Shown here piece after piece: positions 12,720-24,775 of a stretch of DNA of 64,000 nucleotides (the stretch's first letter is position 1; each line of letters starts with the position of its first letter). The position numbers were made by a program, and so were the translations under genes. Origin of the DNA: Halichoerus grypus (Eukaryota; Chordata; Mammalia; Carnivora; Phocidae); NCBI RefSeq assembly GCF_964656455.1, contig NC_135715.1:34916603-34980602 (forward strand), written 5' to 3'. The notes below the pieces were generated by a model. That model did no database searches. It was given only the letters and a program-made list of their open reading frames with translations, and was not told the origin of the DNA.

Positions 12720-12920
12720 ATCTGGATGGTGAAATGGCATAAATGTGATTTCAAATTCTGTCTGTGTCCTTGACGAGCTATGTGACATTAGGAAAATTAC
12801 ACAATCCCTTTAAGATTCAGTCTTTTTTTATGGTGAAAAAGGATAATACTATCAAGATTGTTCTGTGAGAATAACATAAAATAAGGCATGCAAAAGTCTA
12901 GTACATAGATAAAATAAGCA
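12720..12920 (+). repeat. MIR SINE, diverged
   Basis: aattctgtctgtgtccttga, cgagctatgtgacattagga and taagattcagtctttttttatgg-type bases follow MIR in sense; the 3' part (ggcatgcaaaagtctagtac) fits the MIR tail. Confidence 0.55.
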
Positions 12921-12929
12921 TTTTACTGC

Positions 12930-13240
12930 AACATTGTTTATAATACCAAACATTTTGGAACCAATTGAACACTGCAATAGAAGAATGAATAAATAAAAGA
13001 TAGCATAGTTGTATGATGTAATTTCATACAGCACTTCAAATGAATAAATAGATCTTTGGGAATCATCTTAGAGAAGTCACATAAACACAATAAAAGTTGG
13101 AAAAAAGATATTAACAATATGATGTTATTTATGTAAACTCAACTCAAAAATACGCTACATGTTTCTCAAGGTTGCACACAAATACAGATATATTCAGATC
13201 TGTGTTTCTGTGTATCATCGATAGCTGTATGAACTAGAAT
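12930..13240 (+). mobile_element. Old L1 ORF2 3'-end remnant
   Basis: The stretch attgtttataataccaaaca, then gaagaatgaataaataaaag, agcactt-type bases, and gatgttatttatgtaaac matches the arrangement at the end of L1 ORF2 (the SIAIVYNSKKLEATQMSI-type region) with many substitutions and indels. No open frame remains. Confidence 0.6.
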
Positions 13241-13329
13241 GAAACACTACAAATTCATCATTTTAGTTGACTCTGAGAAGAAAGAGAATGGAATGGGATG
13301 GAGATTAACAAGATGATAGAAGGAGCAGC

Positions 13330-13960
13330 TGTGGAATTGGGTAATTAAGTGTTCGTTTTTTGGACATGTGAATTTCAAGATGCCTATTAGAGATCCCAGT
13401 GGAGATGTGAGTCCAGAGATGAGGGCAGTTCAGGCAAAAGGTCTGAGCTAAAGATATAAATTTTGGAGCCATCAGCATATAGATGGTATTTAAAGGTGTG
13501 GGTCTGAATGAGATCATGAGGGAATGCGTATAGCAAAGAGAAAAGGTCAGAAGGTACCCGGTAATGTTTTGAACTTAAAAAGATTGGCTAAAAAAGAAAA
13601 GCAATAAAGAGACTAAGAAGAAGCTGCCATTGAGGTTTGGGGAGAAGAAGAGAGAATGGTGTTTTGGAAACCAAGTGAAGAAAGAGTTTCAGGAATGAAG
13701 GAATGATCAACATGTCCAGGGCTGCTGATAAGTAAGGGGAGGTCTGAGAATTGACTACCCGATTTGGCAATATTGACATCACAGTTGATTTTAAACAAGT
13801 GGTTTTATTAGAAAGGGAGAAATAAAAAATGGACTAGAATGAGTTCAAGATTAAGTCACGGGGAGAAGATGAGGTTACAGAGTATACATAACACTTGAAA
13901 AGGGATATGAAAAACTGGGACAGTAACTGAAGGAAAGAATGGTACCAAGAGAGATTTTCT
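13330..13960 (+). repeat. Ancient mammalian interspersed repeat, class uncertain
   Basis: The run tttttggacatgtgaatttc, agatgcctattagagatccc, agatataaattttggagcca, tcagcatatagatggtattt, gatgagatcatgaggg-like bases, aagccaagtgaagaaagag and aggaatgaaggaatgatcaa matches a repeat I have seen in many mammalian introns. I do not remember its class with certainty. Antisense frames of 60-70 codons across it are decayed. A related piece seems to lie at about 60580-60720. Confidence 0.55.
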
Positions 13961-16319
13961 TTTTTAGAATAGATGGGATACATTATAAAATGGTTACGTG
14001 CATTTAGGATTATTCAGTAAAGAGGGGGGAGTTCTATAAAGTGGGCACAGTTGCAGGCGTGGCATCCTAATTATTTAGTAAACAAGACAGAGGAAAGAAT
14101 GACTTCCTCAATATCATTAATTTTTTTGAAAAGCTTGATCTAGAGTCCAGATTGGAAAGTGTAGAGAAACTATAAGCCTACTCTTTCCCTCAGAATTTGA
14201 AACTCCATGTTCAGAATACAGATAAAGTCAAATTACAGTCAAGTAATCAAGTAACAATGTAATATTTAGTATATTCTGATCTTTATATATGGCATGCATC
14301 CGAAATGATACAAAGAAGTATAAGTTATTCTTTTGTTTTCATCTTTCTAAGAGAAAATAAAAATAGTGAGAGTAAGCATCATGAGAGCCCAAGACAGATG
14401 AAGAGATGGGAAGGAAGTCTTGGCTATTTTAAATTAATTCAGGCCATATGAATTATGTTCTAAGATATTTGAACTAAATTGCAGCTGAATTTGTTGGTCC
14501 ATAGACAAGAGATGTAATGGATGAGTAAACAAGCTAATACAGTTATGATTTAAAAAAAAGAAATAAATAAAGAAAGAGTATACACATACAGTGAAAGAAT
14601 CCCCTTGAATGTGACCCTAAGGAAGATTCTAAAATCATTTCGTAAAAGAATTTCTAAGAAAACAAGATGGTAATCCCTAGGATTGGCATGAGCTCACCAG
14701 GATAACTTTCAACCTAGCCAGACTTCTGTGCCTACCAGGGCAATGTGGAAATAATGGGATGAAGAGTTTCAGTAAACATTGATAGACAAGAGTTGTTTTG
14801 TGGGGTTTTTTTTTAAATATTTAATTGTTAATAAATAGATGATAGAGAAAAATATATTAACATTTGAAGAAGTTCATCTAAAGTGGAGGGCAAGTTTAGA
14901 CCCCTGATATAAGGTTTGAGACATAAGATAATCTTTTTTTCCAAAATTTAGGTTTTAGCCATGCCTTAAGATTTTATATCCTGATTATCCTTCATTCTGA
15001 ACTTGGATTGCTCTTCCTCCAGGAAGTCAAAGATGAACTAAATGTCCTTACTTGCTCCAATATTCCTCTCTGTATGGAATTTGCTATTCATCTATAAATA
15101 TTTCCAGAAAGACTAACTTCTAATTTGGCTGATTTACCAACTGAACCAATTGGCAAGATATATTCATATTTCAGGGTTAACCTGGTTTCCTAAAAAGTCT
15201 CAGTGAAATTTATGATTAAACATAACAGTTCTGAAAATAATTCTGGTAATGAAGGCAATAATTTTCTCTAGAGTATCATGATATTTTTGAATCTATTGTT
15301 ATGCTAGGCACTGTATTCAAATTTCTGTGGAGAATCTGTATCCTGTCAAATGAAATTTAGCAAATAGATTTTAGAAAACATTATAAGAGAAACAATGAGG
15401 ATACTATATTTGTGATGATTCCCAACTGAAAGGAAGTGACGCCAGTATACATTGTCCTCCATAACTACTGTCCTGAGCCATCCTAGGTGGGAACATGTCA
15501 GAATCTTGAGTTAGGTGTGAGTTTTGAAAGTGAATATAAATATACCCTTTTTTACTTGTTTCTTATTATGGTATTTCTTTAAATTTTCTTTAAATTTTCT
15601 AATGTAAAATGTTATTAAAGGGCAATGGGAGTTTTTCACATATATCAAGAAAGCAGGAGTGAAACTTGAATGTTTGGTTTGGTTGTTCAAATAGGAAGCA
15701 CTTCCTAATAAAGTTGAATATTTTAATTGTTTTCAAATTTTCCATTAGTATTAAGTCATTTATGAAATCATGTTTCAGTACATATGCTACTTATAATTTG
15801 TTCATCTTAAAGTATATGAGACAAAATAGAAGTAGTAAAACTTTCAGGTTCTCTCTGGGTTTTTCATTCTTTTGAAATCTTATTATATGGGGACAAGGAG
15901 TAATGGAAGATAATTTATTATGACAAAAAATAAACCTATTTATATTTGCCTAAAGCTTCTGGTGATCGTCTTTAAAGTAAATTAATTATCTAAATATAGA
16001 ATAGTTACTGACTGACTAAATATGGAAGAGTTCTACTTACCTATATGCCCATATGTTCCTAGAATTTACATAACTATGTGCATGTGTATGCAGTCATGTG
16101 TATACACATGCATATATATAAAATATACTTTTCTTTGAGTTTCCTTCGGATACATTAGATTCTATAGGGTTATTTTATCTATAATAATGTAATTTATCTC
16201 AGTCCCTCTTCATATGTTATTAAGAAGAATCTTTAATATATATGCTTATAAACTTGAGAATTCTGAGTAAAACTAAATACACAGAAATAGCCTGAGAGAT
16301 TAACTTATTTCATTTGGAA

Positions 16320-16460
16320 ACACCTCTTAAACATTTATTCACTCTACACATATTGCTTGAGAGCCTAGTAAAGGCAAAGCACCATTTGAGGTAGAGGGAA
16401 CACAATACCAACAATATGGAGAGGAATTTTATTCTTAAGGAGCTTGTATGTAATTAGGAA
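16320..16460 (-). repeat. LINE L2 3'-end fragment
   Basis: aacatttattcactctacac, ttgcttgagagcctagtaaa, gcaaagcaccatttgagg and aaggagcttgtatgtaa are the reverse complement of the L2 3' end. Confidence 0.6.
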
Positions 16461-16822
16461 AGATTAACAATAAAGAAATATACACGAACATATTAAGTAG
16501 CTATAATGCTAGTGTGATTTGAATTGAAGATGTCAGGAGAATGAATGTCACATGGGCATATAAGGCTAAAATAGTTCTACATTCTCATGAGACATACACA
16601 GTTATAGAGAAGTGCCATTTCTGCAAGATGATCAGCCATACCCAAATGGTTTCTGACCCTGGTGGGCCACAACCTCATGTCTGGCCTGCAGGAGCTCCTG
16701 CAATTCTGGCCCCCTTAACTTCTCTGACAAGAGTTTCTGCACCAGTCACCTCTTCTCACATTCACTGGGTCTCATCCACACTGCCCTTCCTCATGTGCTT
16801 TAACACATGTTTCCTTTCCAGT

Positions 16823-16963
16823 AAGATTTTTTTTTTAAGTCCCATTTTTTTCAGTTTTATTGTTTTTTTAGTAGGCTCCACTCCCAGTGTGGTGGTGTCC
16901 AATCATGGTGTTGAACTCACAACCCTGAGAACAAGACCTGAGCTGAAATCAAGAGTCGGATGC
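16823..16963 (-). mobile_element. Truncated older CanSINE, abutting a second copy
   Basis: T-run and a diverged body (tcatggtgttgaactcacaa, cctgagaacaagacctgagc, gaaatcaagagtcggatgct). It stops inside the tRNA-like head exactly where the T-run of the next copy starts. The missing head (…accaactgagccacc) is not found after the second copy as a separate piece. Confidence 0.85.
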
Positions 16964-17158
16964 TTTTTTTTTTTTTTTTAAGATTTCATTTATTTATTTG
17001 AGAGAGAGTGAGAGAGAGTGCACAGCAGGAGGAGGGGCAGAGGGGGAAGCCGATTCCCCCTGAGTGGGGAGCCCGAAGCAGAGCTTGATTCCGGGACTCT
17101 GGGATCATGACCTGAGCCAAAGGCAGATGCTTAACCAACTGAGCCACCCAGGCGACCC
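16964..17158 (-). mobile_element. CanSINE, second copy of a head-to-tail pair
   Basis: T-run, AAGATTTCATTTATTTATTT, a GAGA tract, gcagaggaggggcag-like purine stretch, then gggatcatgacctgagccaa and actgagccacccaggcgacc. Same orientation as the truncated copy directly before it. Confidence 0.94.
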
Positions 17159-17314
17159 ACAGCTAAGATTCTTGATCTGTGCTATGTCTTCCACCTTGAA
17201 TGCATAAATTCTTTATGATATTAAAAAAAAATTCCTCAAAATGAATCTGAGGCATCCATGCTCTTAGACATAGAAAGAATAAAGTAGAAGATAACAGGAA
17301 ATACTTTAATGGGC

Positions 17315-17332
17315 AAAAAAAAAAAAAAAAAA
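17315..17332 (+). repeat. Poly-A run
   Basis: Eighteen consecutive A. No adjoining retrotransposon was recognised to its left. Confidence 0.9.
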
Positions 17333-18349
17333 GATTGATGTTTTTTAATTTGGAATTTAAAGCAATTTTAACATTTCAAACAGTTTTTCAAATTAAATTT
17401 AAAAATAGGTGCGATAAAGGAAAACTTAGGCAAGACGTCTCATTTCTGTATTCATTTTTTTTACTCTTTTTGTGCCAACAGATTTTCTTAAATATAACAC
17501 ATTAAAAAGCTAGTAACAACAATTTTATAAATCTGACAATGTCATCTTTTTTCTTTGCTACATAGAACAAGTGGTTATAAATTGGAAATCAATGTTTTAA
17601 AACTTATATGTAGTAAAAGTCCGGGAATTTGCATTATGTTTTTATGCTCTGAGAGTTGCAAAATAGCAGCTGTGCTGTTCAGGAATCCCCTTCTCACCAA
17701 GGGAAGAATGCTGACTTTGACATAAACATACACTCTTAACTTTTTATATTTCCCTAAATCCTAAAAATTAGTGCTCTCCTTTGCATTTTTATATGACTAT
17801 GTTAGAAAGCAGTTAGTTTTAAAGGAAGAAGTTGTAAAATCTCAATAGGTGAAAGGGATATAAAGGTCATTTAGTTTAACCTCTTATCAATTTCTAGGGA
17901 AGAGTTTCTACAATATTCCTGACAGGATGCTTATCAACCTTTGCCTAGACCCTCTGTCATGGTATACCCACTATTGTCCAAAGCAGCCAACATCACTTTT
18001 ATGCAGATGAATCAAATCTTAATGTTTTTTACACATGGTCACTACTCCCTTTTCTGTACTGATAGCCATGAATATATTCACTCAATTTTTAAAAATTGGG
18101 GTTTTAAAATTTAGATTAAAATATCATAAATAAAATAGCATAACTACTTTTTTATGCTGGATTCACATTTCTAAAAAGGCAACCCAAACTAAAAGCATTT
18201 TATATTATGTATTTTTTCATTCATTCAGATTCCGCTAATTTAAAATGGAGACTAACCTCAGCTAAAATTTATCTTTATGAATATAAGAACAAAGGGCTTA
18301 ACAAATTAACTAGTTTTGAAGGTAAATTATATCAGATATTCAACCAACT

Positions 18350-18450
18350 GATGATAAAATTGTGTCATGTGCCAGGCAGGGAGGTTACACAGGTGAACAA
18401 GATGGACAGAGTACTTCCCTCACAGTTTTTCATATTACAGACACTTAAGG
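18350..18450 (-). repeat. Possible L2 3'-end fragment
   Basis: gtgtcatgtgccaggcaggg, ggttacacaggtgaacaaga and tggacagagtacttccctca resemble the reversed L2 end (TGTGCCAGGCA … AGTGAACAAGACAGA). Only about 100 bp. Confidence 0.4.
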
Positions 18451-18539
18451 AAACAAAACTGCAAAAAAAATTTTTTGGTTAGAATTTTCATTGAATTTGA
18501 TCATTTGAAAGAGTCCCGGTGAAATGTAGTAGTTGTTTA

Positions 18540-19400
18540 TTGTTACGAATGGGAGGGAGAACATGAATTGGTTCAAACCAGTGAAGCTGAAGGTATTGAG
18601 CTATTAGGTTATCTCCTCAGGAGATTTTTCACATCCACATGCCATGCTTTCCATCTCAAGAGATTATGGCAAGGGAGGTAGGAAGAAAGTGATGTACTAA
18701 AATACACCTGTGGCTTGGAAAGAGTCATTATTTGTCATAAATTAGTAGACTTGAATAAGTTAATTTCTCTAGATCGGCGAGCTGATGTCTAGGGCGGCAT
18801 CTCAGCAGCCTGGTACATGATACCTTACCAGAGCAGGGTAGTAGCCGAGAACTCCAGGAGCTTCCGGTGTGAGCATGGAGCATGCTGATGGAGTCACGGG
18901 GTGAGTGGGGCTAGTACTGGAAACCTAAACAAAGTTCTTATGGTGGAAAGTGAGGCAAGTTCATGGTTAGGGTTGATGAGGAAATTCAGGAGAAGCTTAA
19001 TTGGAACAAGTGCAGAAGACAATTTGTGGCAATATCCAAAGTTGAATCATAGCTGATGGATGAGTAAGGCATGGGACCGGCCGGCTCTTTCTGAAGTGAA
19101 GCCCTTGGACAGTGATTTTTGGTTTCAAGAGTCTTTAAGTAGGCCTTGCTCTTTTACCTCATGGAATGAATGTGCCAGTTTAAAAGTGATACTTCCATGG
19201 TTAAATATTTCTCACGAAGTATAGACTTTGTCAGTATGGCTGACACTTAGTGAAGGTATAGAGTGAGGAAATTTGTAGGAGATACCTGTATGGGCCACCT
19301 AAATTAGGGATGATATTAGTGTCTATTAAACTCAAGGCTGGAGTATTCGAGTCCCATGTGGTGAGAATCTGGAATTTCACTTCTAAAATTTGATTAAAAT
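18540..19400. other. Unexplained GC-richer block
   Basis: Richer in G and C than surrounding intron, with no recognised repeat and no open frame over 60 codons. Includes gatcggcgagctgatgtcta, gggcggcatctcagcagcct, gagcaggg, gtagccgagaactccaggag and gggaccggccggctctttct. It could be the decayed interior of an old retroelement, a decayed processed copy or unique sequence. No family was identified. Confidence 0.3.
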
Positions 19401-19654
19401 TTGATTAAAAAATGAACGATCACCAGTGTGACAGTGCAAGTTGCCAATTTAGATGAATCTTGGCTGCCTTGGATGACCACTGGCTGGGTTTTAAGGAGTA
19501 AGTAAAGTCTTAATTAAGAAGGAAAGGGATAGAAACGTCTAAGTTTTCTTTCTAGTCTGAGATAAAATAATTATAAAATTGCCTTTTTTGGAATGTATGT
19601 CTCTTATACTCGAACAAATTATTCTTACAGATAATTGATATTTTATTCTTTGTG

Positions 19655-19925
19655 TGTTTAAAGGCTCTGGAACAAGGCTACTTGGGTTTGAATTTGGCTC
19701 CTCTCCTTACTAGCTGAGTTATCTTGGCAAGTTAATTAACTTATTTTTACCTCTTTCTACTCATGTGTAAAATAAGTATAACACTAGTAACAATCTAACA
19801 GAATTATTGAGAGGATTAAATGAGTTAATGCATGCAAAATGCTTAGAACATTGCTTTGCACACATAGAAAGCGCTCAATATATGCTAGCTATTTTAATGA
19901 TAATGCTGATGATCATCATCATACC
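19655..19925 (+). repeat. MIR SINE, nearly full length
   Basis: ttgggtttgaatttggctcc, cttactagctgagttatctt, gaggattaaatgagttaatg and aaagcgctcaatatatgcta match MIR over its length. The young CanSINE at 19934 sits at its end. Confidence 0.85.
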
Positions 19926-19933
19926 AATGCCTC

Positions 19934-20136
19934 TTTTTTTTTTTTTTAAAGATTTTATTTATTTATTTGACAGAGAGAGACACAGCGAGAGAGGGAACAC
20001 AAGCAGGGGGAGTGGGGGAGGGAGAAGCAGGCTTCCCGCGGAGCAGGGAGCCCAATGCGGGGCTCGATCCCAGGACCCTGGGATCATGACCTGAGCCGAA
20101 GGCAGACGCTTAATGACTGAGCCACCCAGGTGCCCC
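19934..20136 (-). mobile_element. CanSINE, young arctoid-type copy
   Basis: Nearly consensus antisense copy: aaagattttatttatttatt, gacagagagagacacagcga, caagcagggggagtggggga, cttcccgcggagcagggagc, ggggctcgatcccaggaccc, gagccacccaggtgcccc. A short 7-bp repeat tgcctct flanks it (19928-19934 and 20137-20143). It sits at the 3' end of a MIR. The segment reading cttcccgcggagcagg and the absence of canid-specific 5' bases point to a bear/seal/mustelid-type subfamily. Confidence 0.95.
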
Positions 20137-20194
20137 TGCCTCTGACTTTTGAAAGAAAAATGAGTTAATAGAATTTTTACTGCATAGAATTGTT

Positions 20195-20530
20195 TTTATG
20201 TTAAAACTTTTTTGTTGTAGAAAATTTCAAACAAGCATAAAATTAGTATAATGAACCACCCATATACCTACCCATCATATGGCTTTAATAATAACTTATG
20301 TTCTAAGTTCCCCCACCCGATTCCTCCTCTTCCCCAGAGAATTTTGAAGTCAATCCCAAACATATTTTACATAATCTGTAAATATTTTTTTCTTTATCTT
20401 CAGTGTGTATCTCTTAAAGATCAGGGCTCTTGTCTTTAAATCACAATCACGCTATCATTACCACTCCTAAAATTCCTTAATATTTATTAAATATCCTGCC
20501 ATGTTTCACATTTCACCAGTTGTCTTAAAT
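20195..20530. mobile_element. Old LINE-1-type 3' UTR repeat (probable)
   Basis: The order gtagaaaatttcaaacaag, agtataatgaaccacccata, ttttgaagtcaatcccaaac, cagtgtgtatctcttaaaga, attaccactcctaaaattcc, tttcaccagttgtctt follows an ancient mammalian LINE-1 3' region I recognise. Subfamily and strand are not certain. Confidence 0.55.
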
Positions 20531-20869
20531 GTATGTATGTTTGTGGGTATGCATATCCTTGCAAGCATTCAAAATATTCTTTCCCTGTATTTCCTTTAAA
20601 TTGACACTATAACTTTCAATGAAGAAAGAAATGAGAATTTGCAAACTTGGGTTTGAAGAACTTTGGGTCAATCGCTTATCGGACTTCTTTTGTCTGAAAA
20701 ATGAAAACTTACACCAAATGATGTCCAAAGATATCTCACACTTTTTACCATTCCATGCTCATTTTAGTCTAAAAGCTACGTGCAAATCCGAGTAAGTAAG
20801 TAATCCATGATACCAGAGCTCCTCATATTTCGGGGGAATAATTTGGGAATTGTTCTGTTTTATTTACTT

Positions 20870-22080
20870 AGCAGAAGATTCATTTTCAGCGTGGAAACTC
20901 ATAAATGAAACAGAGCAGGGCAGGGATGACAAGAAGAAACCAGGATCTCAAAGTACGGCACTGTGTGAGGCTGCCCAGTGCTCTCTTCTTTTTCTCTTTA
21001 CTTCTCTTCTGAAGTCATATTAATTTTGAAAAGGCCTTGAATTGATGTGACAACTCCTCCCCCCCACCCCCTGAAAATTCTCAAAGCACATTTCAGAAAC
21101 TCATTTTTGGCAGATGTAAATTTAAGTAAATTGGCCAAGGTCACAGCACAATAAGGGCAGAGTTATCAAGGGAATGCAGTTTCCTGCTTTTTCCACCATC
21201 CATGAAATTAGAGTAACTCCACCCCTTAAAATGAAAGGGTCTACTTTTTTTTTCTTTTGGAAATTATAAACCATGATTTGGAAATGTTTTTTACCATTAA
21301 CTCAGGCTCTCAAAAGTGGTCTTTTAGGATTATGAAATGTTTGTGCACTATTTCCACTGCTCTTACTGTATATATCGCAACCAAGACAATTTGCTGCAAA
21401 AGGAGAGTGCATTTTTTTGTTTGACCTGAACCATCAGATTTTCTTTTCATGCAGTGTGACATGATGAAGCAGCTATCTGTAGGAACAAAACTAGTTCACT
21501 TTCTATGGGCAAGCACAGACTGTAAAGTAGATTATTAAAGTACACAGAAATAGAAAATTAGATCAGAAGTGATGTTTTACTGTGAGGTCTTCTTTGGGCC
21601 TTATAAAATGAGAAAGAACTAACCTTGTTCTATTTCTGAGTCCTGAAAAAAGCCTCATAGCAGGCATATCACCTTTAATTAGGTTTCTGCTTTTGGGAAG
21701 CATTTTACCAGCCCCCTTTCATTTATTTTTAATGATGTTATCACTAACAGGCAAACAGTCCCTTAATAAAACAAAAACAGTTTCTATATAAAGCCTGGTG
21801 TACATGTCCTGAGTCAGTCATCTAAAAACAAATGTTATGATTATTTCCGTTGTGCTCTTAGAACACTTAATGGCCCTACTGTGCAGATATGCAAAACATC
21901 AACCGAGGAAATATAACCAGGTCTGTTATGCAGCTTTCAATAAATGTTTTCCCATATTCACTTGCAGTATCAGCAGTGAGGTTAAACCTACAGGGTCATG
22001 GAAAAGACAGAAAGGTCAATTAAGTGGATCTTTTCAGCATAGCCATGGCCACCTCTTTCACAAACACTATGACTTATGAC
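20870..22080 (+). promoter_or_regulatory. Repeat-poor region, possible regulatory DNA
   Basis: Apart from a possible MIR trace at 21090-21190, no repeat is recognised. It holds ctcataaatgaaacagagca, cgcaaccaagacaatttgct, ccttaataaaacaaaaacag, ctatataaagcctggtgtac and gtcctgagtcagtcatctaa (an AP-1-like tgagtca). The tatataaa is not accompanied by any transcript signal that I can support. Confidence 0.2.
21090..21190 (-). repeat. Possible MIR fragment
   Basis: gcagatgtaaatttaagtaa and ggccaaggtcacagcacaat resemble the reversed MIR core; short. Confidence 0.4.
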
Positions 22081-22129
22081 TTTAACAAACAAGCAGGGGT
22101 AAAAGCCACTGAAAATGTTTAAAAGGTAA

Positions 22130-22130
<1 letters not shown>

Positions 22131-22167
<37 letters not shown>

Positions 22168-22168
22168 G
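22131..22168 (+). repeat. (TG)n microsatellite
   Basis: About 19 TG units with one gc interruption (tgtgtgcgtgtg). Confidence 0.97.
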
Positions 22169-22914
22169 CTTAATGTTTGGTACTGTTCCATTTTGTTCCA
22201 TTTTCTTCCCAAACTGTGGGAAGAAAAAAAAAATGTACACATAGCTATCAGAGTCCTGCATTTCATTCTTCTCGGGTGCCAGAGATAGCGAGGAGTTTGG
22301 TCAAGGCCATGTTTGGAAATACTAAGGTATAGCTTGATAGTTTCCTTCATACACAGATTTTTGAAATACAAATGTAGAATAGCCAGAAATTAAAGACTCT
22401 CTTGAGAATAATGGTCGCAAATAGGCTTTCCCTTTCAAACTACAAAGTTTCTTCAGAGCACTTAGGATCCCTGCTTTCCTTGGAAGGTCGTCCCTGCGTA
22501 CTTTCCTTATACAACTGCTTGACCTCCTCCTGTTTAAATCTTTCCCAATATTCCATCCCCTTTTCTAATGCACCGTGCCATGAAATGTTATTTTTCTCCA
22601 CTCTGATTTCAACTTGTATCTAAATATAATCTCTTCTTTTTCTAAATAACCACTGGGTGCTATTGGAATCAATCTTTTGGCACATGACCTTATTGAGATT
22701 ATAATTGCATGCATTTTTTCTTTATCTTCTTCCTAGGGCTTCCTCCTAACTCAACATAATGCCTGTGAAATTGTCTTGTAATCAATTGAGTGGTTTTCCA
22801 ATAGAAGGTATTTTTAGTTTTGCTGTCATGGATGTGGTATAACCTCAGGGTGAGCAAGAGACTACATCCTTCTCATTTCTGCGTTTTGTACTGTTCCAGC
22901 TTTTGTCTCAACTC

Positions 22915-23040
22915 ATCTCATTCACATATTCCTTCAACAGACATTAATAAGTGCTTACTCTGGATAGGGAGCTGAGATTCTATGTTCTATTTCTTCCTAT
23001 AAGGAGTGGTCCCTAACTTCCATCAGCATCCCAAAGGTAA
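22915..23040 (-). repeat. Probable L2 3'-end fragment
   Basis: attccttcaacagacattaa, taagtgcttactctggatag and gggagctgagattctatg match the reversed L2 end with many changes. Confidence 0.5.
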
Positions 23041-23689
23041 ACTGCCCAAAAGGTAATCCACTGATAAAGATAATTGCATATGTGTGCAATACATACTTTA
23101 AAATGCATTAAATCAGGCAGAACTGTGGGTGTGGTGTATATTTTAGCATACCTGCAGCATCCTGCCAGACATGCCCTTACAATGATCTCCTTTCCATATT
23201 AAATCCTTCCCTTCATTCACCCAAACTCAAAATCCAGATACTGCTTCAAGTATATCCAAGGAAACTCTTAAGTGTTTTTATGCTTCTGACAGTCTATTTC
23301 TCCAAAATCTGTACTGTTTTCTTTCTGTGTAAGTCACCTTATCCATTTCCTCTAGGTCCTGCTGCCTGAAGAGAAGTTGATAAACTAGTTCATATCCTTT
23401 TGCCCTTTCTCCAGTTATTTCTATCCTAGTTAATTTTAACTGTTTGCTGAACTAATTCAGGGTTAGTTTGTATAAGGCAACTATAATAATGTATAGTAAT
23501 AATTTTATTATCAGCATGATACTTCATCATCACAAGCCTCATTAGAGAGAAAGAGTATAGAAGTCTCAAGCTTATGGTACAACCAGGATTCCCTCCATGG
23601 CACATTGAAGCCAGGTTTACAAAAGGAGATGTGTAATACATTTAGTTATTTGTTGCTTACTGATAGTTTATTAGTATTTTATAATTTAC

Positions 23690-23895
23690 AAAGCACTTTC
23701 ATATACATAATCTAATTAGATTTAAGGTATGATCCTTTGAGTCTGTAATCATCTTTTTAGTAAATAAATCAAATGAGACTCATAGACTATAAGAGATGAA
23801 TTTTTTGCTCTACTATTTGCTAATAGTTGCTAGAGCCAGGACTTGAACTCACACTTTCTGAATCTAGCCTGGCTTGCTTTTCACTTTACCATAGC
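23690..23895 (-). repeat. MIR SINE
   Basis: aatgagactcatagactata, agagccaggacttgaactca and ctttaccatagctatatcc fit reversed MIR. Confidence 0.65.
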
Positions 23896-24093
23896 TATAT
23901 CCAGAATTTGAAAAGTGGACTTAAAATTAAATACAGGAAATTAGCCTCATTTTATCATACCCCTGGATATTTTATAAGAATTGAAATAGATACATGAAAG
24001 TGATGCAAATAAATTTTAATGTGATATTTTGGAATTCCTTATTTCATGAGAAGATGAAAATAGAAAGGAAAAGATTTACATGACCATTTCTAA

Positions 24094-24198
24094 TTTAAGA
24101 TTACATTCTGGATCACATTATTCAACTTTATTATTAGTTTACATTCTGGATTTTAAGATTACATTCTGGATCACATTATTCAACTTTATTATTAGTTT
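24094..24198 (+). repeat. Tandem duplication, 58-bp unit
   Basis: Forty-seven bases at 24094-24140 (starting tttaagattacattctgg) recur without change at 24152-24198, separated by acattctggat, itself an echo of the unit. The exactness suggests a fairly recent local duplication. Confidence 0.95.
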
Positions 24199-24736
24199 CC
24201 GTTGCCAAATTAAACCCAGAGTCCTACAGTAGGAATGAACTAGGATTGAGGATATGGTTGAACTCAATTTAAATGACTGTGTTTTATGTCTGGATATAAG
24301 TTTCAACAATTTTTTTAAACACCAATTCCTAATATTTTAGATTATCCATGCCTGTACTCCAGTTGAATAATGTGGCTGATGAGTTTACAAAAACACCAAT
24401 AAATTTAACTTTCTATATAATTGTGATGGAAATCTATCAAAATGGCAAAGAATTCATATTTTTATAAATAACTATTCATAGAGATTACCATATTCTCTAG
24501 AATCTTTGTCAACATTTTTTTCACTTTTCCAGTACAAAAAATATAATATTTGCAATGTAAAATCCCAGATCACTTGTAAACGTTAAATATGGAGACTTTT
24601 TTTATTTTAATAATGTTGCTATCTACTTTACATCAAAATGAATAAATGTGAATTCCCTTGGAACGTATGGTTTTCTAAAAGTGAATATTTTTCTACTTGG
24701 AATTTATGATGTAATAAAAGACATCAGACACAAAAA

Positions 24737-24737
<1 letters not shown>

Positions 24738-24774
<37 letters not shown>
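24738..24774 (+). repeat. (AC)n microsatellite
   Basis: Uninterrupted AC/CA run of about 37 nt; likely polymorphic. Confidence 0.97.

Positions 24775-24775
<1 letters not shown>

Noticed and set aside
16541..16981. 146-codon open frame, the longest in the window
   Set aside because: It runs from unique intron into the antisense CanSINE and ends with a poly-Phe from the T-run of the next SINE; no protein-family resemblance.
21782..21795. TATA-like box (ctatataaag) near 21785
   Set aside because: No initiator, CpG island or downstream exon accompanies it; such strings are frequent in AT-rich intron.
21988..22371. 127-codon - strand frame with His-Thr repeats
   Set aside because: The repeats come from the (TG)n microsatellite; remainder has no family similarity.
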